64,000 nucleotides of DNA from Shewanella marisflavi (GCF_023283925.1 NZ_JAKIKX010000009.1:62001-126000), one strand, 5' to 3'. Shown: positions 26,603-38,616, counted from the first letter of the stretch. The notes: generated from the letters alone by a model not told the origin. Program-made: numbers and translations.

Positions 26603-27589
26603 CTAAGAGTTGATGGAGGACTCGTTATTTGGCGGCATAGTATTGTCGAGCGTGACTGGTATCTCGGCGGCCAGGGTGGCTTTGGCATACCGCTTGGCGC
26701 GCAAACGGCTTAGCTGTGGCAGGAGCTGCTGCAGCGCCAGCGCCGTTAAAATCAAGCCTAAGCCGATAAAGGTCGATGGCGTAATGGTCTCGTGTAAGAT
26801 CCAGGCGATAAAGCCTACCGATAATACCGGCGTAATAAAGACCAAGGTACTCATGCTGGCGGTGCGATCCGCTTTTTTCAGCGCCACCAACCAGAGAACG
26901 AAAGTCACCCCCATTTCAAACAGGCCAACATAGATGCCCGCGCCAAAGGCGTTAAGATCCCAGCTGGGTAGCGACTGGGTCAACAGCAGCGTCACTAGGA
27001 TAAAAGGCAGCCCCACCATGAAACTCAGCAGCAAGCTTACCACTGGGTCGCCTTTATCTTTGGTGTTGACTATCCAATACAGCGACCAAAGCAGAGTACT
27101 GGTCAGTGCCAACATTACGCCTGTGGCACTCTCGAAGCGCACACTGGCGATTTCGCCATTGGTTGCGATAACAAATACCCCCATATAGGCGATAAGCGCT
27201 GCGGTGAGATCGCTCTTACGTAGTTTCTGTTTGAGCAGTGGCACTGCTAACAGAGGCAGCAAGATAGCCCAGGTGTAGTTGAGTGACAGGGCTTGCTGGG
27301 CGGGTAGCAGGGCGTAGGCTTTAAACAGCACCAGATAATAGAGAAACGGATTGAGCAGTCCAGTCTGTAGGTAAAACCAGGGGCGATTGACAAATTGGCG
27401 TCGAATCAGGTGTAGCTTACCCATTGCGGCCAAGATAACCCCTAAGGCCACGATAGAGGTAGAGACGGCGACAAACACCAGCTGCAGCGGAGTAAAGTGG
27501 CTCAGCGCCAACTTAAAGGCGGTGGCGACTGTCGACCAGAGTAAGATGGCCGCTATGGCGTAGAGATAAGCTTGGTTGGATGATTTCAC
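26603..27589 (-). CDS. EamA/DMT family transporter
   Basis: 328 aa inner-membrane protein with about ten hydrophobic helices arranged as two EamA repeats. The first opens YLYAIAAILLWSTVATAFK and the second ALTSTLLWSLYWIVN. The family exports metabolites, often amino acids or related compounds. The C-terminal tail after about residue 292 is basic and hydrophilic. The substrate is unknown. AGAAG precedes the start on the minus strand. It is divergent from dnaK. Confidence 0.85.
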   Translation of the reverse strand: MKSSNQAYLYAIAAILLWSTVATAFKLALSHFTPLQLVFVAVSTSIVALGVILAAMGKLHLIRRQFVNRPWFYLQTGLLNPFLYYLVLFKAYALLPAQQALSLNYTWAILLPLLAVPLLKQKLRKSDLTAALIAYMGVFVIATNGEIASVRFESATGVMLALTSTLLWSLYWIVNTKDKGDPVVSLLLSFMVGLPFILVTLLLTQSLPSWDLNAFGAGIYVGLFEMGVTFVLWLVALKKADRTASMSTLVFITPVLSVGFIAWILHETITPSTFIGLGLILTALALQQLLPQLSRLRAKRYAKATLAAEIPVTLDNTMPPNNESSINS

Positions 27590-27814
27590 TGAATCTTCTC
27601 ACAAAACGAGACAACTAAAAAAATCCCGCAGGCTGGGCACAGAGGGACATTCACTTCGATTGCATGCATTATACGCTGCTTGTTGGTCACTCGGCAGCTT
27701 TTAAGATCAAAAAAATACTCAATATAAGTTAATTTTTATCTTTCTTGCCCTTGTAATCCCAATCGCTGTCCCAATATAGGGTGTTAAGGAAAGATATTGG
27801 CTTGGAAATATAGG

Positions 27815-27843
27815 CTTGAAAACAACTTCGCCTATCCCCATAT
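27815..27843 (+). promoter_or_regulatory. Sigma-32 heat-shock promoter of dnaK
   Basis: CTTGAAA, 14-base spacer, CCCCATAT, an almost perfect match to the RpoH consensus, about 50 bases before the dnaK start. Confidence 0.92.
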
Positions 27844-27894
27844 CTGAATCAGATAACAAAGTTAGCGTAAGTTAAAAGTTTTTTGGAGGACTCC

Positions 27895-29808
27895 ATGGGT
27901 AAAATTATTGGTATCGATTTAGGTACAACTAACTCTTGTGTAGCTGTACTTGATGGCGATAAAGCACGCGTAATTGAGAACGCGGAAGGCGATCGCACCA
28001 CACCATCGATCATCGCATATACCGGCGAGGAAGTATTAGTTGGTCAGCCTGCGAAACGCCAAGCTGTAACAAACCCAAAGAATACCTTCTTTGCTATTAA
28101 GCGTCTTATCGGTCGTCGTTTTAAAGATGACGAAGTACAGCGCGACGTAGACATCATGCCATTTAAGATCATCGGTGCAGACAACGGTGATGCATGGGTT
28201 GAAGCGCACGATAAGAAGATGGCACCACCACAGGTTTCTGCAGAAATTCTGAAGAAGATGAAGAAGACTGCTGAAGACTACTTAGGTGAGCCAGTGACTG
28301 AAGCGGTGATTACCGTTCCAGCATACTTCAACGATTCACAGCGCCAGGCGACTAAAGATGCTGGCCGTATCGCGGGTCTTGAAGTGAAGCGTATTATCAA
28401 CGAGCCAACCGCTGCGGCACTGGCTTATGGTATCGATAAGAAGCAAGGCGACAACATTGTTGCAGTATACGACTTAGGTGGTGGTACTTTCGATATCTCT
28501 ATCATCGAGATCGATAGCGTTGATGGTGAGCAAACTTTCGAAGTGCTTGCAACTAACGGTGACACTCACTTAGGTGGTGAAGACTTTGATAACCGTCTGA
28601 TCAACTACTTGGCTGACGAGTTCAAGAAAGAGCAATCACTGGATCTGCGTAACGATCCGCTAGCGATGCAGCGTCTGAAAGAAGCTGCCGAGAAGGCGAA
28701 GATCGAGCTATCTAGCACCACGCAGACTGAAGTTAACCTGCCATACATCACGGCAGATGCGACAGGTCCTAAGCACTTAGTGGTTAAGATCACTCGCGCT
28801 AAGCTTGAGTCTCTGGTTGAAGATCTGATCCAACGTTCACTTGAGCCGCTAAAAGTTGCACTGGCTGACGCAGACCTGTCTGTATCAGACATCAACGAAG
28901 TGATTCTGGTCGGTGGTCAGACACGTATGCCTAAGGTTCGTGAAGAGGTGTCTAGCTTCTTCGGAAAAGAGCTGCGTCAAGACGTTAACCCTGATGAAGC
29001 GGTTGCTATCGGTGCTGCGGTTCAGGCGGGTGTACTTTCTGGTGACGTGAAAGACGTACTGCTACTAGACGTTACACCACTATCTCTTGGTATCGAAACC
29101 ATGGGTAGCGTAATGACTAAGCTTATCGAGAAGAACACGACTATCCCGACTAAGGCTAGTCAGACCTTCTCAACGGCAGATGACAACCAGAGCGCGGTAA
29201 CCATCCACGTGCTACAGGGTGAGCGTAAGCAATCTAGCGCGAACAAGTCGCTGGGTCAGTTCAACCTGGAAGGTATCGAGCCTGCTCCACGTGGCATGCC
29301 ACAAATTGAAGTGGCTTTCGATATCGACGCCGATGGTATCTTGCATGTGTCAGCAACTGACAAGAAGACAGGCAAGGCACAGAACATCACCATCAAGGCC
29401 TCTTCTGGTCTGAGTGATGAAGAAGTGGAAGCCATGGTACGTGACGCTGAGGCACACGCCGATGAAGACGCTAAGTTCGAAGAGCTAGTGACGGCACGTA
29501 ACCAGGCTGATGGCATGGTTCACGCAACCAAGAAGCAGATCGAAGAAGCGGGCGACGCATTGCCAGCTGAAGATAAAGAGAAGATCGAAGCAGCAATGGC
29601 CGAAGTCGATACAGCCTCTAAGGGCAAAGACAAAGAAGCCATCGAAAAAGCAACGCAAGCCCTGATGGAAGCGTCTGCCAAGCTGATGGAGATCGCTCAA
29701 GCTAAGGCGCAAGCTGGCCAAGGCGAGCAGGCTCAGCAGTCTAATGAAGCTCCTGCTGACGATGTTGTCGATGCCGAGTTTGAAGAAGTTAAAGACGACA
29801 AAAAATAA
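27895..29808 (+). CDS. dnaK: Chaperone DnaK (Hsp70)
   Basis: 637 aa Hsp70 chaperone that works with DnaJ and GrpE on unfolded proteins in the cytosol. The ATPase domain opens [17 protein letters not shown] and includes [12 protein letters not shown] and the hinge [13 protein letters not shown]. The substrate-binding domain and lid end in a disordered tail with the EEVKDDKK terminus typical of bacterial DnaK. The start is ATG 27895 with GGAGG five bases before it; an in-frame TTG four codons upstream is not needed. Confidence 0.98.
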   Translation: MGKIIGIDLGTTNSCVAVLDGDKARVIENAEGDRTTPSIIAYTGEEVLVGQPAKRQAVTNPKNTFFAIKRLIGRRFKDDEVQRDVDIMPFKIIGADNGDAWVEAHDKKMAPPQVSAEILKKMKKTAEDYLGEPVTEAVITVPAYFNDSQRQATKDAGRIAGLEVKRIINEPTAAALAYGIDKKQGDNIVAVYDLGGGTFDISIIEIDSVDGEQTFEVLATNGDTHLGGEDFDNRLINYLADEFKKEQSLDLRNDPLAMQRLKEAAEKAKIELSSTTQTEVNLPYITADATGPKHLVVKITRAKLESLVEDLIQRSLEPLKVALADADLSVSDINEVILVGGQTRMPKVREEVSSFFGKELRQDVNPDEAVAIGAAVQAGVLSGDVKDVLLLDVTPLSLGIETMGSVMTKLIEKNTTIPTKASQTFSTADDNQSAVTIHVLQGERKQSSANKSLGQFNLEGIEPAPRGMPQIEVAFDIDADGILHVSATDKKTGKAQNITIKASSGLSDEEVEAMVRDAEAHADEDAKFEELVTARNQADGMVHATKKQIEEAGDALPAEDKEKIEAAMAEVDTASKGKDKEAIEKATQALMEASAKLMEIAQAKAQAGQGEQAQQSNEAPADDVVDAEFEEVKDDKK

Positions 29809-30161
29809 TTCAGGCCCAGCCTAAATTATTTCCAGCGGGCGTTATGGGGTAACTCTAACGCCCGTTCGTATAACTTTAGGGTCAGTTGACCTTTGCTGTT
29901 TGTTTTTGCAGTCATTTGTTGGTCAGTTATACAAGGCTGAGCCTGTGCGGTGTAGTTATTCTGCATAAGCAGGCGATAACGCCGTAGAAATGGCCAACAA
30001 ACACTGTCCAAAGGATTCATCTAAACGCGCCTTGCCCAGCGTTACGTGCGACTTACATAGAATAACTATGCCACGCAGCGAGCGCCTTGGGCACAATGTT
30101 TAGATTGAACAAAAAGTAAACCTAAAAGGTCAACAGACCCTAGCGCAGAAAGTATGAGACT
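29809..30161. other. 353-bp dnaK-dnaJ intergenic region with hairpins
   Basis: No gene supported; a 64-codon minus-strand frame looks random. Hairpin CGGGCGTTA / TAACGCCCG lies at 29836-29864 and a long irregular hairpin (TGCCCA 30033-30038 with TGGGCA 30088-30093, with inner CGTG/CACG and ATAG/CTAT) just before dnaJ. Neither has a T tract. No second sigma-32 promoter was seen. Confidence 0.5.
29836..29864 (+). promoter_or_regulatory. Hairpin downstream of dnaK
   Basis: 9-bp perfect stem without a T tract. It may lower readthrough into dnaJ or protect the dnaK mRNA 3' end. Confidence 0.45.
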
Positions 30162-31292
30162 ATGTCAAAGCGAGATTATTACGAAGTATTGGGCGTAGGT
30201 CGTGACGCCAGCGAGCGTGAGATTAAGAAAGCTTATAAGCGCCTCGCCATGAAATTTCACCCAGACCGCAATCCGGGTGACAAGGCTGCTGAAGCCAGCT
30301 TCAAAGAGGTAAAAGAAGCCTACGAAATTCTAACCGATAGCGATAAGAAGGCGGCCTATGACCAATTTGGTCATGCGGGTGTCGATCCTAATCGCGGCGG
30401 CGGTGGATTTGGCGGCGGCGCTGACTTCGGTGATGTATTCGGTGACGTCTTTGGTGACATTTTCGGCGGTGGACGCCGTGGTGGTCAACGCCAGGCGGCG
30501 CGCGGTTCCGATCTGCGATATAACCTCGAATTGTCACTGGAAGAAGCGGTCCGTGGCCTAACTAAAGAGCTACGCATTCCGACGTTAGCCACCTGTGATC
30601 TTTGTGATGGTAGCGGCGCCAAAAAAGGCAGTTCGCCAACCACATGTGGTACCTGTCACGGTCAGGGCCAGGTGCAGATGCGCCAAGGTTTCTTTGCGGT
30701 GCAGCAAGCCTGTCCTACCTGTCATGGCCGCGGCAAGATCATCAAAGATCCTTGTGGTAAGTGTCATGGTGAAGGCCGCGTAGAGAAGAGCAAGACACTG
30801 TCGGTGAAAATTCCGGCGGGTGTGGATACCGGCGACCGTATTCGTCTGTCGGGCGAAGGAGAAGCGGGCGAATTTGGCGCGCCTCCAGGAGATCTCTATG
30901 TGCAGGTTACTGTGCGTGAGCATGCCATCTTCGTGCGTGACGGTAATAACCTCTACTGCGAAGTGCCTATCTCCTTTAGCACTGCAGCACTGGGCGGTGA
31001 AATTGAGGTACCAACCCTAGATGGTAAGGTTAACCTGAAGATCCCATCGGAGACTCAGACTGGCCGTATGTTCCGTCTGCGTGGTAAAGGGGTTAAGTCG
31101 GTGCGCAGTCATGCGGTCGGCGACCTGCTGTGTAAGGTGGTGATGGAAACGCCGGTGAACTTGAGCGACAAGCAAAAAGAGCTACTGCGAGAGTTCGATA
31201 ACACCCTGACGGGTTCATCAAAGAAGCACAGCCCTAAGGCGGAAGGCTTCTTCGATGGCGTGAAGAAGTTCTTCCAGGACTTGAACAGTTAA
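30162..31292 (+). CDS. dnaJ: Chaperone DnaJ (Hsp40)
   Basis: 376 aa co-chaperone stimulating the DnaK ATPase. It shows the J domain with HPD ([10 protein letters not shown]), a G/F-rich segment (about residues 75-105), a zinc domain with four CxxCxGxG repeats ([32 protein letters not shown]) and the C-terminal substrate-binding region. Length matches E. coli DnaJ (376). It is 353 bases from dnaK, longer than in E. coli. Confidence 0.97.
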   Translation: MSKRDYYEVLGVGRDASEREIKKAYKRLAMKFHPDRNPGDKAAEASFKEVKEAYEILTDSDKKAAYDQFGHAGVDPNRGGGGFGGGADFGDVFGDVFGDIFGGGRRGGQRQAARGSDLRYNLELSLEEAVRGLTKELRIPTLATCDLCDGSGAKKGSSPTTCGTCHGQGQVQMRQGFFAVQQACPTCHGRGKIIKDPCGKCHGEGRVEKSKTLSVKIPAGVDTGDRIRLSGEGEAGEFGAPPGDLYVQVTVREHAIFVRDGNNLYCEVPISFSTAALGGEIEVPTLDGKVNLKIPSETQTGRMFRLRGKGVKSVRSHAVGDLLCKVVMETPVNLSDKQKELLREFDNTLTGSSKKHSPKAEGFFDGVKKFFQDLNS

Positions 31293-31310
31293 GCCTTGCT
31301 GATACACAAT

Positions 31311-31337
31311 AAAAACCTCGCAATGCGAGGTTTTTTT
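31311..31337 (+). terminator. Terminator after dnaJ
   Basis: Stem AAAACCTCGC / GCGAGGTTTT, loop AAT, seven T. Confidence 0.92.
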
Positions 31338-31408
31338 ATGTCTATTTTTTACCGCTATTCTTAGTAGATACTCAAATAGCCAAGTTTCATAAACAGAAGG
31401 AACGAAAG

Positions 31409-32197
31409 ATGAAGCAGTTAACCGCGGTGCTGGTGGTCCTACTATTAGCCGGTTGTGCAATGACACAGTCGCCTACTGGGCGCAATCAGACTCTATTGTT
31501 TTCATCGCAGCAGATGGATCAGATGGGCGCCGAATCATTTGCTCAGATGAAAAAGCAGCAGAAGGTGAGCCAGGATAAGCAGGTTAATCAGTATGTGACC
31601 TGTGTGGCCGAGCGTATCACTTCCGTTTTACCAGGCCGTCAGCCAAATTGGGAGGTAGTGGTGTTTGAGTCCGATCAGGTTAACGCGTTTGCCTTGCCTG
31701 GTGGTCATATCGGTGTCTATACCGGGCTGCTCAAGGTGGCGAAGAACCAAGACCAGTTGGCAACTGTGATAGGTCATGAGGTGGCCCATGTGCTAGCGAA
31801 CCATAGCAACGAGCAGGTATCAAGAGCCCAGTTAACGGGTGTGGGTATGCAGATCGCCGACGCTGCCATCGATGTTAGCGGCTTAAGTAATAAGGATCTC
31901 TATATGTCGGCTCTAGGACTGGGTGCCCAGTATGGTTTTATCCTCCCTTATGGCCGGGCACAAGAGAGTGAAGCCGATGTCATGGGGGTTGAGTTAATGG
32001 CGCGAGCCGGTTTCGATCCTAGCCAGAGTATCAATCTGTGGCAAAACATGGCGAAGGCGGGGGGGAATCAAGGCCCTGAGCTGTTATCGACTCACCCTTC
32101 TCATGGACATCGCATTGCCGACCTGCAACAGATGTTGCCTCAAGTAACGCCTCTGTATCGCACCGCGAGTGCCAGTGTAAAAAATCGCTGTGACTAG
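31409..32197 (+). CDS. M48 family metalloprotease, lipoprotein (LoiP/YggG-like)
   Basis: 262 aa zinc metallopeptidase anchored as a lipoprotein: signal peptide with lipobox LLAGC, lipidated cysteine at 16. Catalytic HEVAH (H123, E124, H127) and the third-ligand glutamate in ESEADVMGVELM are present. The family takes part in envelope protein quality control. GAAGGAACG precedes the start. It is a stand-alone gene between dnaJ and fklB. Confidence 0.88.
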   Translation: MKQLTAVLVVLLLAGCAMTQSPTGRNQTLLFSSQQMDQMGAESFAQMKKQQKVSQDKQVNQYVTCVAERITSVLPGRQPNWEVVVFESDQVNAFALPGGHIGVYTGLLKVAKNQDQLATVIGHEVAHVLANHSNEQVSRAQLTGVGMQIADAAIDVSGLSNKDLYMSALGLGAQYGFILPYGRAQESEADVMGVELMARAGFDPSQSINLWQNMAKAGGNQGPELLSTHPSHGHRIADLQQMLPQVTPLYRTASASVKNRCD

Positions 32198-32276
32198 GGG
32201 CAATTTATGGGTTTTTTATTGCCGACTGTGATAAAATCCGCGCGAAATTAATTGAATAAATGAGAGTACAATCATT

Positions 32277-32894
32277 ATGTCTGATAAGTTCACCACTATT
32301 GAACAGCACGCCAGCTACGGTGTTGGTCGCCAGTTAGGCGAGCAACTTGCAGCTAACTCATTCGAAGGTATCGATATTTCAGCTGTTCAAGTTGGTCTGG
32401 CAGATGCGTTTGAAGGCAAAGAGAGTGCTGTGTCTATGCAAGATCTTCAAACTGCATTCACAGAGATTAGTCAGCGTATTCAAAAGGTTCAGGAAGCTGC
32501 TGCTGCGGCGGCCTCGGCAGAAGGTGATGCCTTCCTTGCTGAAAACCAAAAGCGTGATGGCGTTGTGACCTTAGAGTCTGGTCTACAGTATGAGATCATC
32601 ACCGAAGGTACTGGCGACAAGCCTGGTTATGATTCTACCGTTCGTACTCACTACCATGGTACTTTCATCAGCGGTGACGTATTTGACAGCTCAGTGCTGC
32701 GCGACCAACCTGCTGAGTTCCCTGTATCTGGTGTGATTGCTGGTTGGACCGAAGCCTTACAGCTAATGCCTGTAGGTTCTAAGTGGAAGCTATATGTTCC
32801 TCATCACCTGGCCTATGGCGAGCGTGGTGCTGGTGCCTCTATTCCTCCATATTCGGCGCTAGTGTTCGAAGTAGAATTACTCGACATTATCTAA
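32277..32894 (+). CDS. fklB: FKBP-type peptidyl-prolyl cis-trans isomerase FklB
   Basis: 205 aa prolyl isomerase with an N-terminal helical dimerisation region (about 1-90) and a C-terminal FKBP domain (GLQYEIITEGTG ... VFEVELLDI). No signal peptide is seen, unlike FkpA. Length matches E. coli FklB (206). A TAAAAT at 32232-32237 is a possible -10 element. Confidence 0.92.
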   Translation: MSDKFTTIEQHASYGVGRQLGEQLAANSFEGIDISAVQVGLADAFEGKESAVSMQDLQTAFTEISQRIQKVQEAAAAAASAEGDAFLAENQKRDGVVTLESGLQYEIITEGTGDKPGYDSTVRTHYHGTFISGDVFDSSVLRDQPAEFPVSGVIAGWTEALQLMPVGSKWKLYVPHHLAYGERGAGASIPPYSALVFEVELLDII

Positions 32895-32897
32895 TAG

Positions 32898-32929
32898 AAA
32901 AGCCTAAGCGTTCGCTTAGGCTTTTTTTT
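32898..32929 (+). terminator. Terminator after fklB
   Basis: Stem AAAGCCTAAGCG / CGCTTAGGCTTT, loop TT, T tract. Confidence 0.92.
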
Positions 32930-32988
32930 AAATTGATTTGGCGTTAGCCTTAAGCCCAGTGGAAACCTTGAGTGTTTAGGAGAATTAG

Positions 32989-33804
32989 ATGACAGAGCAA
33001 GTAAGAGTGGCAATAACCGGTGGCAGTGGTCGCATGGGCCGAACTCTTATTGAATCAGCAAAACTCAGCAGCAATATCTATTTAGGTGCAGCGGTTGAGC
33101 GTGCAGGTTCTACATTAATCGGTGTCGATGCAGGTGAACTTGCCGGTGTAGGTGCCATGAATGTTGCCATCACTGATTCGTTAGACAATGCCGTAGATGA
33201 CTTTGACATCCTGATCGACTTTACCTCTCCTGAGGCTAGCGTGGTACATACAGATTGGTGTGCACGTAACGGTAAGGCGATTGTTATCGGTACCACTGGC
33301 TTTAATCATGCCCAGAAAGAGCAGATTGCTGCCTATGCCGAAACCACGCCTATCGTGATGGCGCCCAATATGTCTGTTGGGGTGAACCTGATGTGGCGTC
33401 TGCTTGAGCTAGCTGCCGAGGTGATGGGTGATTACACGGATATCGAGATCATTGAAGGCCATCATAGGCACAAGAAGGATGCCCCTTCTGGTACCGCACT
33501 TAAGATGGGTGAAGTGATCGCCGAGGTGCTGGGTCGTGACCTGGAAAAATGCGCAATCTATGGCCGTGAAGGGATCACCGAAGAACGCTCGCGTGAAACT
33601 ATAGGTTTCTCGACCATTCGTGCCGGTGACTTGGTGGGTGAGCATACGGCAATGTTTGCCGATATTGGCGAGCGATTAGAGATCACCCATAAGGCCTCTA
33701 GCCGTATGACCTTTGCCAATGGTGCCATGCGTGCCGCGTTCTGGTTGGGCGATCAAGGTCCCGGATTATACGACATGCAGCAGGTCTTAGGCCTGAAGGA
33801 TTAG
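32989..33804 (+). CDS. dapB: 4-hydroxy-tetrahydrodipicolinate reductase
   Basis: 271 aa enzyme of lysine/diaminopimelate synthesis, reducing HTPA with NAD(P)H. The nucleotide-binding motif is [12 protein letters not shown], the active-site region [16 protein letters not shown], and the dimer/substrate region [12 protein letters not shown]. Length is near E. coli DapB (273). In many gammaproteobacteria dapB lies just before carAB, as here, but a terminator separates them. Confidence 0.97.
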   Translation: MTEQVRVAITGGSGRMGRTLIESAKLSSNIYLGAAVERAGSTLIGVDAGELAGVGAMNVAITDSLDNAVDDFDILIDFTSPEASVVHTDWCARNGKAIVIGTTGFNHAQKEQIAAYAETTPIVMAPNMSVGVNLMWRLLELAAEVMGDYTDIEIIEGHHRHKKDAPSGTALKMGEVIAEVLGRDLEKCAIYGREGITEERSRETIGFSTIRAGDLVGEHTAMFADIGERLEITHKASSRMTFANGAMRAAFWLGDQGPGLYDMQQVLGLKD

Positions 33805-33809
33805 TATTT

Positions 33810-33838
33810 AAAAAAACGCCAATTTGGCGTTTTTTTTT
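33810..33838 (+). terminator. Terminator after dapB
   Basis: A-run, stem ACGCCA / TGGCGT with loop ATT, then nine T. Confidence 0.9.
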
Positions 33839-33990
33839 GAAAGAAAGTACCGCTTATCTGTAGACGATTTGCTTAATTACCTATAGAATTGACGGAATTT
33901 GTCAAAATTTCGTATTTAAGCGGAAATTGGTATTTTAAATATAAAATAAAACCCTATTATTCAATGGTTTGGCTCTTTTCGGAGGTCGCG

Positions 33991-35136
33991 TTGACAAAGT
34001 CTGCCTTACTCGTACTCGAAGATGGAACCGTATTCTCTGGCACAGCAATTGGTGCCGATGGACTCGCAGTTGGTGAAGTGGTGTTTAACACTTCAATGAC
34101 GGGTTACCAAGAGATCCTTACGGATCCTTCCTATTCTCGTCAAATTGTTACTTTAACCTACCCACACATTGGTAACACAGGTACCAATAGTGAAGATGTC
34201 GAATCTGAAGCCGTACATGCTTGTGGTCTGATCATTCGTGATCTGCCATTACTGGCCAGCAACTTCAGAAATCAGCAATCTCTCAGCGATTACCTCAAAA
34301 GCAACAATGTGGTCGGCATTGCCGATATCGATACGCGTAAATTAACACGTATCCTAAGGGAAAAAGGGGCACAGGCGGGTGCTATCCTTGTTGGGGATAT
34401 GGATGAAGCTAAGGCGCTAGCAGCGGCCAAGGCATTCCCTGGTTTGAAAGGCATGGATTTAGCCAAAGAGGTAACCACGGCGACGCAATACCAATGGCGC
34501 AGCGGTAGCTGGCGTTTAGTAGGCGGTCTGCCAAGTGACACACCTGAGTCTGAACTGAAATACAAAGTCGTGGCCTATGACTACGGCGTTAAGCGTAATA
34601 TCCTACGTATGCTGGTCGACCGCGGTTGTGATGTAACTGTGGTGCCTGCACAAACTCCAGCGTCAGAAGTTTTGGCGATGAATCCTGATGGTATCTTCCT
34701 GTCAAACGGTCCTGGTGACCCAGAGCCATGTGATTACGCCATCGAAGCGATTCAAAGCATACTCAAGACTGACATTCCCGTATTTGGTATCTGCCTGGGC
34801 CACCAGTTGCTGGCACTGGCATCGGGTGCAAAAACCTTGAAGATGAAGTTTGGCCACCATGGTGCTAACCATCCGGTGAGCAACCTGGAGAAGGGCAATG
34901 TGATGATCACCAGCCAGAACCACGGTTTCGCTGCCGATGAAGCCAGCTTGCCAGCCAATGTGAAGGTGACCCATAAGTCACTGTTCGACGGTTCGTTGCA
35001 GGGGATTCATTTGACCGATAAGCCCGCATTTAGCTTCCAGGGTCACCCTGAGGCTAGCCCGGGTCCCCATGATGCCGCGCCATTGTTTGATCACTTTATC
35101 GACTTGATCGAAACATATCGTCACAACGCTAAGTAG
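33991..35136 (+). CDS. carA: Carbamoyl-phosphate synthase small subunit
   Basis: 381 aa glutaminase subunit supplying ammonia to CarB for arginine and pyrimidine synthesis. Class I amidotransferase residues: nucleophile in FGICLGHQ, and histidine/glutamate in [13 protein letters not shown]. The start is TTG 33991 with GGAGG five bases upstream, giving (M)[13 protein letters not shown]. coli carA also begins with TTG at the same place. The longer frame from 33889 reads unrelated AT-rich leader sequence. Confidence 0.96.
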   Translation: MTKSALLVLEDGTVFSGTAIGADGLAVGEVVFNTSMTGYQEILTDPSYSRQIVTLTYPHIGNTGTNSEDVESEAVHACGLIIRDLPLLASNFRNQQSLSDYLKSNNVVGIADIDTRKLTRILREKGAQAGAILVGDMDEAKALAAAKAFPGLKGMDLAKEVTTATQYQWRSGSWRLVGGLPSDTPESELKYKVVAYDYGVKRNILRMLVDRGCDVTVVPAQTPASEVLAMNPDGIFLSNGPGDPEPCDYAIEAIQSILKTDIPVFGICLGHQLLALASGAKTLKMKFGHHGANHPVSNLEKGNVMITSQNHGFAADEASLPANVKVTHKSLFDGSLQGIHLTDKPAFSFQGHPEASPGPHDAAPLFDHFIDLIETYRHNAK

Positions 35137-35156
35137 TCCGGGAGAAAGATTCAGCA

Positions 35157-38100
35157 ATGCCAAAACGTACAGATATAAAAAGTATTCTAATCCTGGGTGC
35201 CGGCCCGATCGTTATTGGTCAGGCGTGTGAGTTTGACTACTCTGGCGCTCAGGCCTGTAAGGCGCTTCGCGAAGAGGGTTACCGGGTTATTCTGGTGAAC
35301 TCAAACCCTGCAACCATCATGACCGACCCAGAGATGGCCGATGCGACCTATATCGAGCCTATCCACTGGGAAGTCGTACGTAACATCATCGCCAAAGAGC
35401 GTCCCGATGCCATTCTGCCTACCATGGGCGGACAGACTGCACTGAACTGTGCGCTGCGCCTCGAGGCGGAAGGGGTTCTGGCCGAGTTCAACGTTGATAT
35501 GATTGGCGCCACCGCCGATGCCATCGACAAGGCCGAAGACCGTAGTCGTTTCGACGCGGCGATGAAAAAGATTGGTCTTGAGTGTCCTCGTGCCGGTATC
35601 GCCCGCAGCATGGAAGATGCCTATCAGGTACTTGAGCAGGTTGGTTTCCCTTGTATTATCCGTCCATCATTTACCATGGGTGGTTCGGGTGGCGGTATCG
35701 CCTACAACAAGGAGGAGTTTGAGGAGATCTGTTCTCAGGGTCTTGAGCTTTCTCCAACTAACGAACTGCTGATCGATGAATCGCTTATCGGTTGGAAAGA
35801 GTATGAGATGGAAGTGGTTCGTGACCGCAACGATAACAGCATTATCGTCTGCTCTATCGAAAACTTCGATCCTATGGGCGTGCATACCGGTGACTCTATT
35901 ACCGTTGCGCCAGCACAGACCCTGACAGACAAAGAATATCAGTTAATGCGTAACGCATCTTTGGCGGTACTGCGTGAGATTGGTGTTGAAACCGGTGGTT
36001 CAAACGTACAGTTTGGTATTAACCCGAAAGATGGCCGCATGGTGATCATCGAGATGAACCCGCGTGTATCGCGTTCATCGGCGTTGGCATCTAAAGCGAC
36101 TGGCTTCCCTATTGCTAAGATCGCGGCCAAGCTGGCGGTTGGCTTTACCCTTGATGAGCTGAGCAACGATATTACTGGCGGTGCGACACCAGCTTCGTTC
36201 GAGCCTGCCATCGACTATGTGGTCACCAAGGTGCCACGCTTCAACTTTGAAAAGTTTGCCGGTGCAAATGACCGCCTGACCACTCAGATGAAGTCAGTGG
36301 GTGAGGTGATGGCAATTGGTCGTACTTTCCAGGAGTCACTGCAAAAAGCTTTGCGTGGTCTGGAAGTCGGCGTAAATGGTCTCGACTCTATCGTCGATGT
36401 GGAAGATAACGATGCCTTGTCACGTATCCGCCACGAACTGAAAGAGCCTGGCGCCGAGCGTATCTGGTATATCGCCGATGCCTTCCGCGCTGGATTGAGC
36501 CTTGAGGCTATCTTCAAGCTGACCAATATTGACCCTTGGTTCCTGGTTCAGATCGAAGAGCTGCTGACCCTTGAGAGTCAGGTAAAAGAAGCCGGTATGT
36601 CCAACATGGACAAAGACTTCCTTTACAAGCTTAAGCGCAAAGGTTTCTCTGATGCGCGTCTGGCTGAGTTGCTGGGTGTGAGCGAATCAGAGATGCGCAA
36701 GCTGCGTTATCGCTACGAAGTTTACCCTGTGTACAAGCGTGTCGATACCTGTGCTGCCGAGTTCTCAACCGATACCGCCTACATGTACTCGACCTATGAG
36801 GAAGAGTGTGAGGCCAATCCTTCTAACCGTGACAAGATCATGGTGCTAGGTGGTGGCCCTAACCGTATCGGCCAAGGTATTGAGTTCGACTACTGCTGTG
36901 TTCACGCTGCGCTGGCGTTACGTGAAGATGGTTATGAAACTATCATGGTTAACTGTAACCCTGAAACGGTTTCAACCGACTATGACACCTCTGACAGACT
37001 CTATTTCGAATCTGTGACCCTGGAAGATGTGCTGGAGATCGTGCGTATCGAGCAGCCAAAAGGGGTTATCGTTCAGTATGGTGGCCAGACACCGCTTAAG
37101 TTGGCTCGTGACCTAGAGGCTGCTGGTGTACCAATTATCGGTACAAGCCCAGATGCCATCGACCGCGCCGAAGACCGTGAGCGTTTCCAGCAGGCGATTC
37201 AACGCCTGGAGATGAAGCAACCTGAAAACGATACCGTGACTACGGTTGAAGGGGCTGTCCTCTCTGCCGAGCGCATCGGTTATCCACTTGTGGTACGTCC
37301 ATCTTATGTATTGGGTGGCCGCGCAATGGAGATCGTTTACGACGAGCAGGATCTGCGTCGTTACTTTAACGAAGCGGTGAGTGTCTCTAACGCCTCGCCA
37401 GTATTGTTGGACCACTTCCTCGATAACGCTACCGAAGTGGATATCGATGCGATTTGTGACGGCAAGACGGTAGTGGTTGGCGCCATCATGGAACATATCG
37501 AGCAGGCGGGTGTTCACTCGGGTGACTCGGGTTGTTCTCTGCCACCTTACACCTTAAGCCAAGAGATCCAGGATCAGATGCGCGAGCAGGTGCGTAAGCT
37601 GGCGATGGAACTCGGCGTTGTGGGTTTGATGAATGTGCAGTTCGCGGTACAAGACAACACCATCTACATGATTGAGGTTAACCCTCGTGCGGCGCGTACC
37701 GTCCCATTTGTCTCTAAGGCAACGGGTGTACCTCTGGCTAAGATTGCCGCGCGCGTCATGGCCGGTCAAACACTGGAAGAGCTGGGCTTTACTGAAGAAG
37801 TGATCCCACCTTTCTACTCAGTCAAAGAAGTGGTGTTACCGTTCAACAAGTTCCCAGGTGTTGACCCACTACTTGGCCCTGAAATGCGCTCTACCGGTGA
37901 GGTGATGGGCGTGGGTGATACCTTCGCCGAAGCTTATGCCAAGGCTGAACTGGGTGCGACTTCAGAGGTGCCTAAGTCTGGCCGTGCATTGCTCTCTGTG
38001 CGTAACAGCGATAAGAATCGTGTTGCCGACCTAGCTGCTAAGCTTATTGAGCTGGGCTATGAGATCGATGCGACTCACGGCACTGCGGTTGTGTTAGGCG

Positions 38101-38378
38101 AAGCGGGTATTAACCCTCGCTTGGTGAACAAGGTGCACGAAGGTCGTCCGCACATTCTTGACCGTATCAAGAACGATGAGTACACCTATATCGTCAACAC
38201 CACAGAAGGTCGTCAGGCGATTGAAGACTCGCGTCAGCTGCGCCGTGGAGCACTGCGTTATAAGGTGAACTACACCACGACCTTGAACGCTGCCTTTGCG
38301 ACCTGTATGGCACACTCTGCCGACAGCCGTACCAATGTGACTTCGGTGCAGGAGTTGCATCAGCGCATTAAAGGCTAA
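35157..38378 (+). CDS. carB: Carbamoyl-phosphate synthase large subunit
   Basis: 1073 aa synthetase with two homologous ATP-grasp halves. The first opens [22 protein letters not shown] and the second (about residue 553) [22 protein letters not shown]-terminal MGS-like allosteric domain starts near residue 935. Length equals E. coli CarB (1073). It begins 20 bases after carA with GGGAGAAAG upstream and is co-transcribed with it. Confidence 0.98.
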   Translation: MPKRTDIKSILILGAGPIVIGQACEFDYSGAQACKALREEGYRVILVNSNPATIMTDPEMADATYIEPIHWEVVRNIIAKERPDAILPTMGGQTALNCALRLEAEGVLAEFNVDMIGATADAIDKAEDRSRFDAAMKKIGLECPRAGIARSMEDAYQVLEQVGFPCIIRPSFTMGGSGGGIAYNKEEFEEICSQGLELSPTNELLIDESLIGWKEYEMEVVRDRNDNSIIVCSIENFDPMGVHTGDSITVAPAQTLTDKEYQLMRNASLAVLREIGVETGGSNVQFGINPKDGRMVIIEMNPRVSRSSALASKATGFPIAKIAAKLAVGFTLDELSNDITGGATPASFEPAIDYVVTKVPRFNFEKFAGANDRLTTQMKSVGEVMAIGRTFQESLQKALRGLEVGVNGLDSIVDVEDNDALSRIRHELKEPGAERIWYIADAFRAGLSLEAIFKLTNIDPWFLVQIEELLTLESQVKEAGMSNMDKDFLYKLKRKGFSDARLAELLGVSESEMRKLRYRYEVYPVYKRVDTCAAEFSTDTAYMYSTYEEECEANPSNRDKIMVLGGGPNRIGQGIEFDYCCVHAALALREDGYETIMVNCNPETVSTDYDTSDRLYFESVTLEDVLEIVRIEQPKGVIVQYGGQTPLKLARDLEAAGVPIIGTSPDAIDRAEDRERFQQAIQRLEMKQPENDTVTTVEGAVLSAERIGYPLVVRPSYVLGGRAMEIVYDEQDLRRYFNEAVSVSNASPVLLDHFLDNATEVDIDAICDGKTVVVGAIMEHIEQAGVHSGDSGCSLPPYTLSQEIQDQMREQVRKLAMELGVVGLMNVQFAVQDNTIYMIEVNPRAARTVPFVSKATGVPLAKIAARVMAGQTLEELGFTEEVIPPFYSVKEVVLPFNKFPGVDPLLGPEMRSTGEVMGVGDTFAEAYAKAELGATSEVPKSGRALLSVRNSDKNRVADLAAKLIELGYEIDATHGTAVVLGEAGINPRLVNKVHEGRPHILDRIKNDEYTYIVNTTEGRQAIEDSRQLRRGALRYKVNYTTTLNAAFATCMAHSADSRTNVTSVQELHQRIKG

Positions 38379-38394
38379 TTCGCCGTTACCATTT

Positions 38395-38421
38395 AAAAAG
38401 GCCGCATTAGCGGCCTTTTTT
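38395..38421 (+). terminator. Terminator after carB
   Basis: Stem AAAAAGGCCGC / GCGGCCTTTTT, loop ATTA. Confidence 0.92.
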
Positions 38422-38616
38422 ATGGGCGGGTATTGAATCTTAAGCCTCTGTGTAGAGGATTGCGGCAGGTGAGACCATGGCCTTGGCCAATAATCACTAG
38501 CGCTGGGCGCGCTAAGGAACACACAGTTCTGGGCGCGCGATAACAAACTCTTGGTGATCCGATAGCTTCTGCCGTCGTCAGGGTATAGAATAGATTCATT
38601 CCAAGCGTTCTTTATT

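Noticed and set aside
29826-30020. 64-codon minus-strand ORF between dnaK and dnaJ
   Set aside because: No ribosome site or family resemblance; it overlaps the dnaK 3' hairpin and looks like chance.
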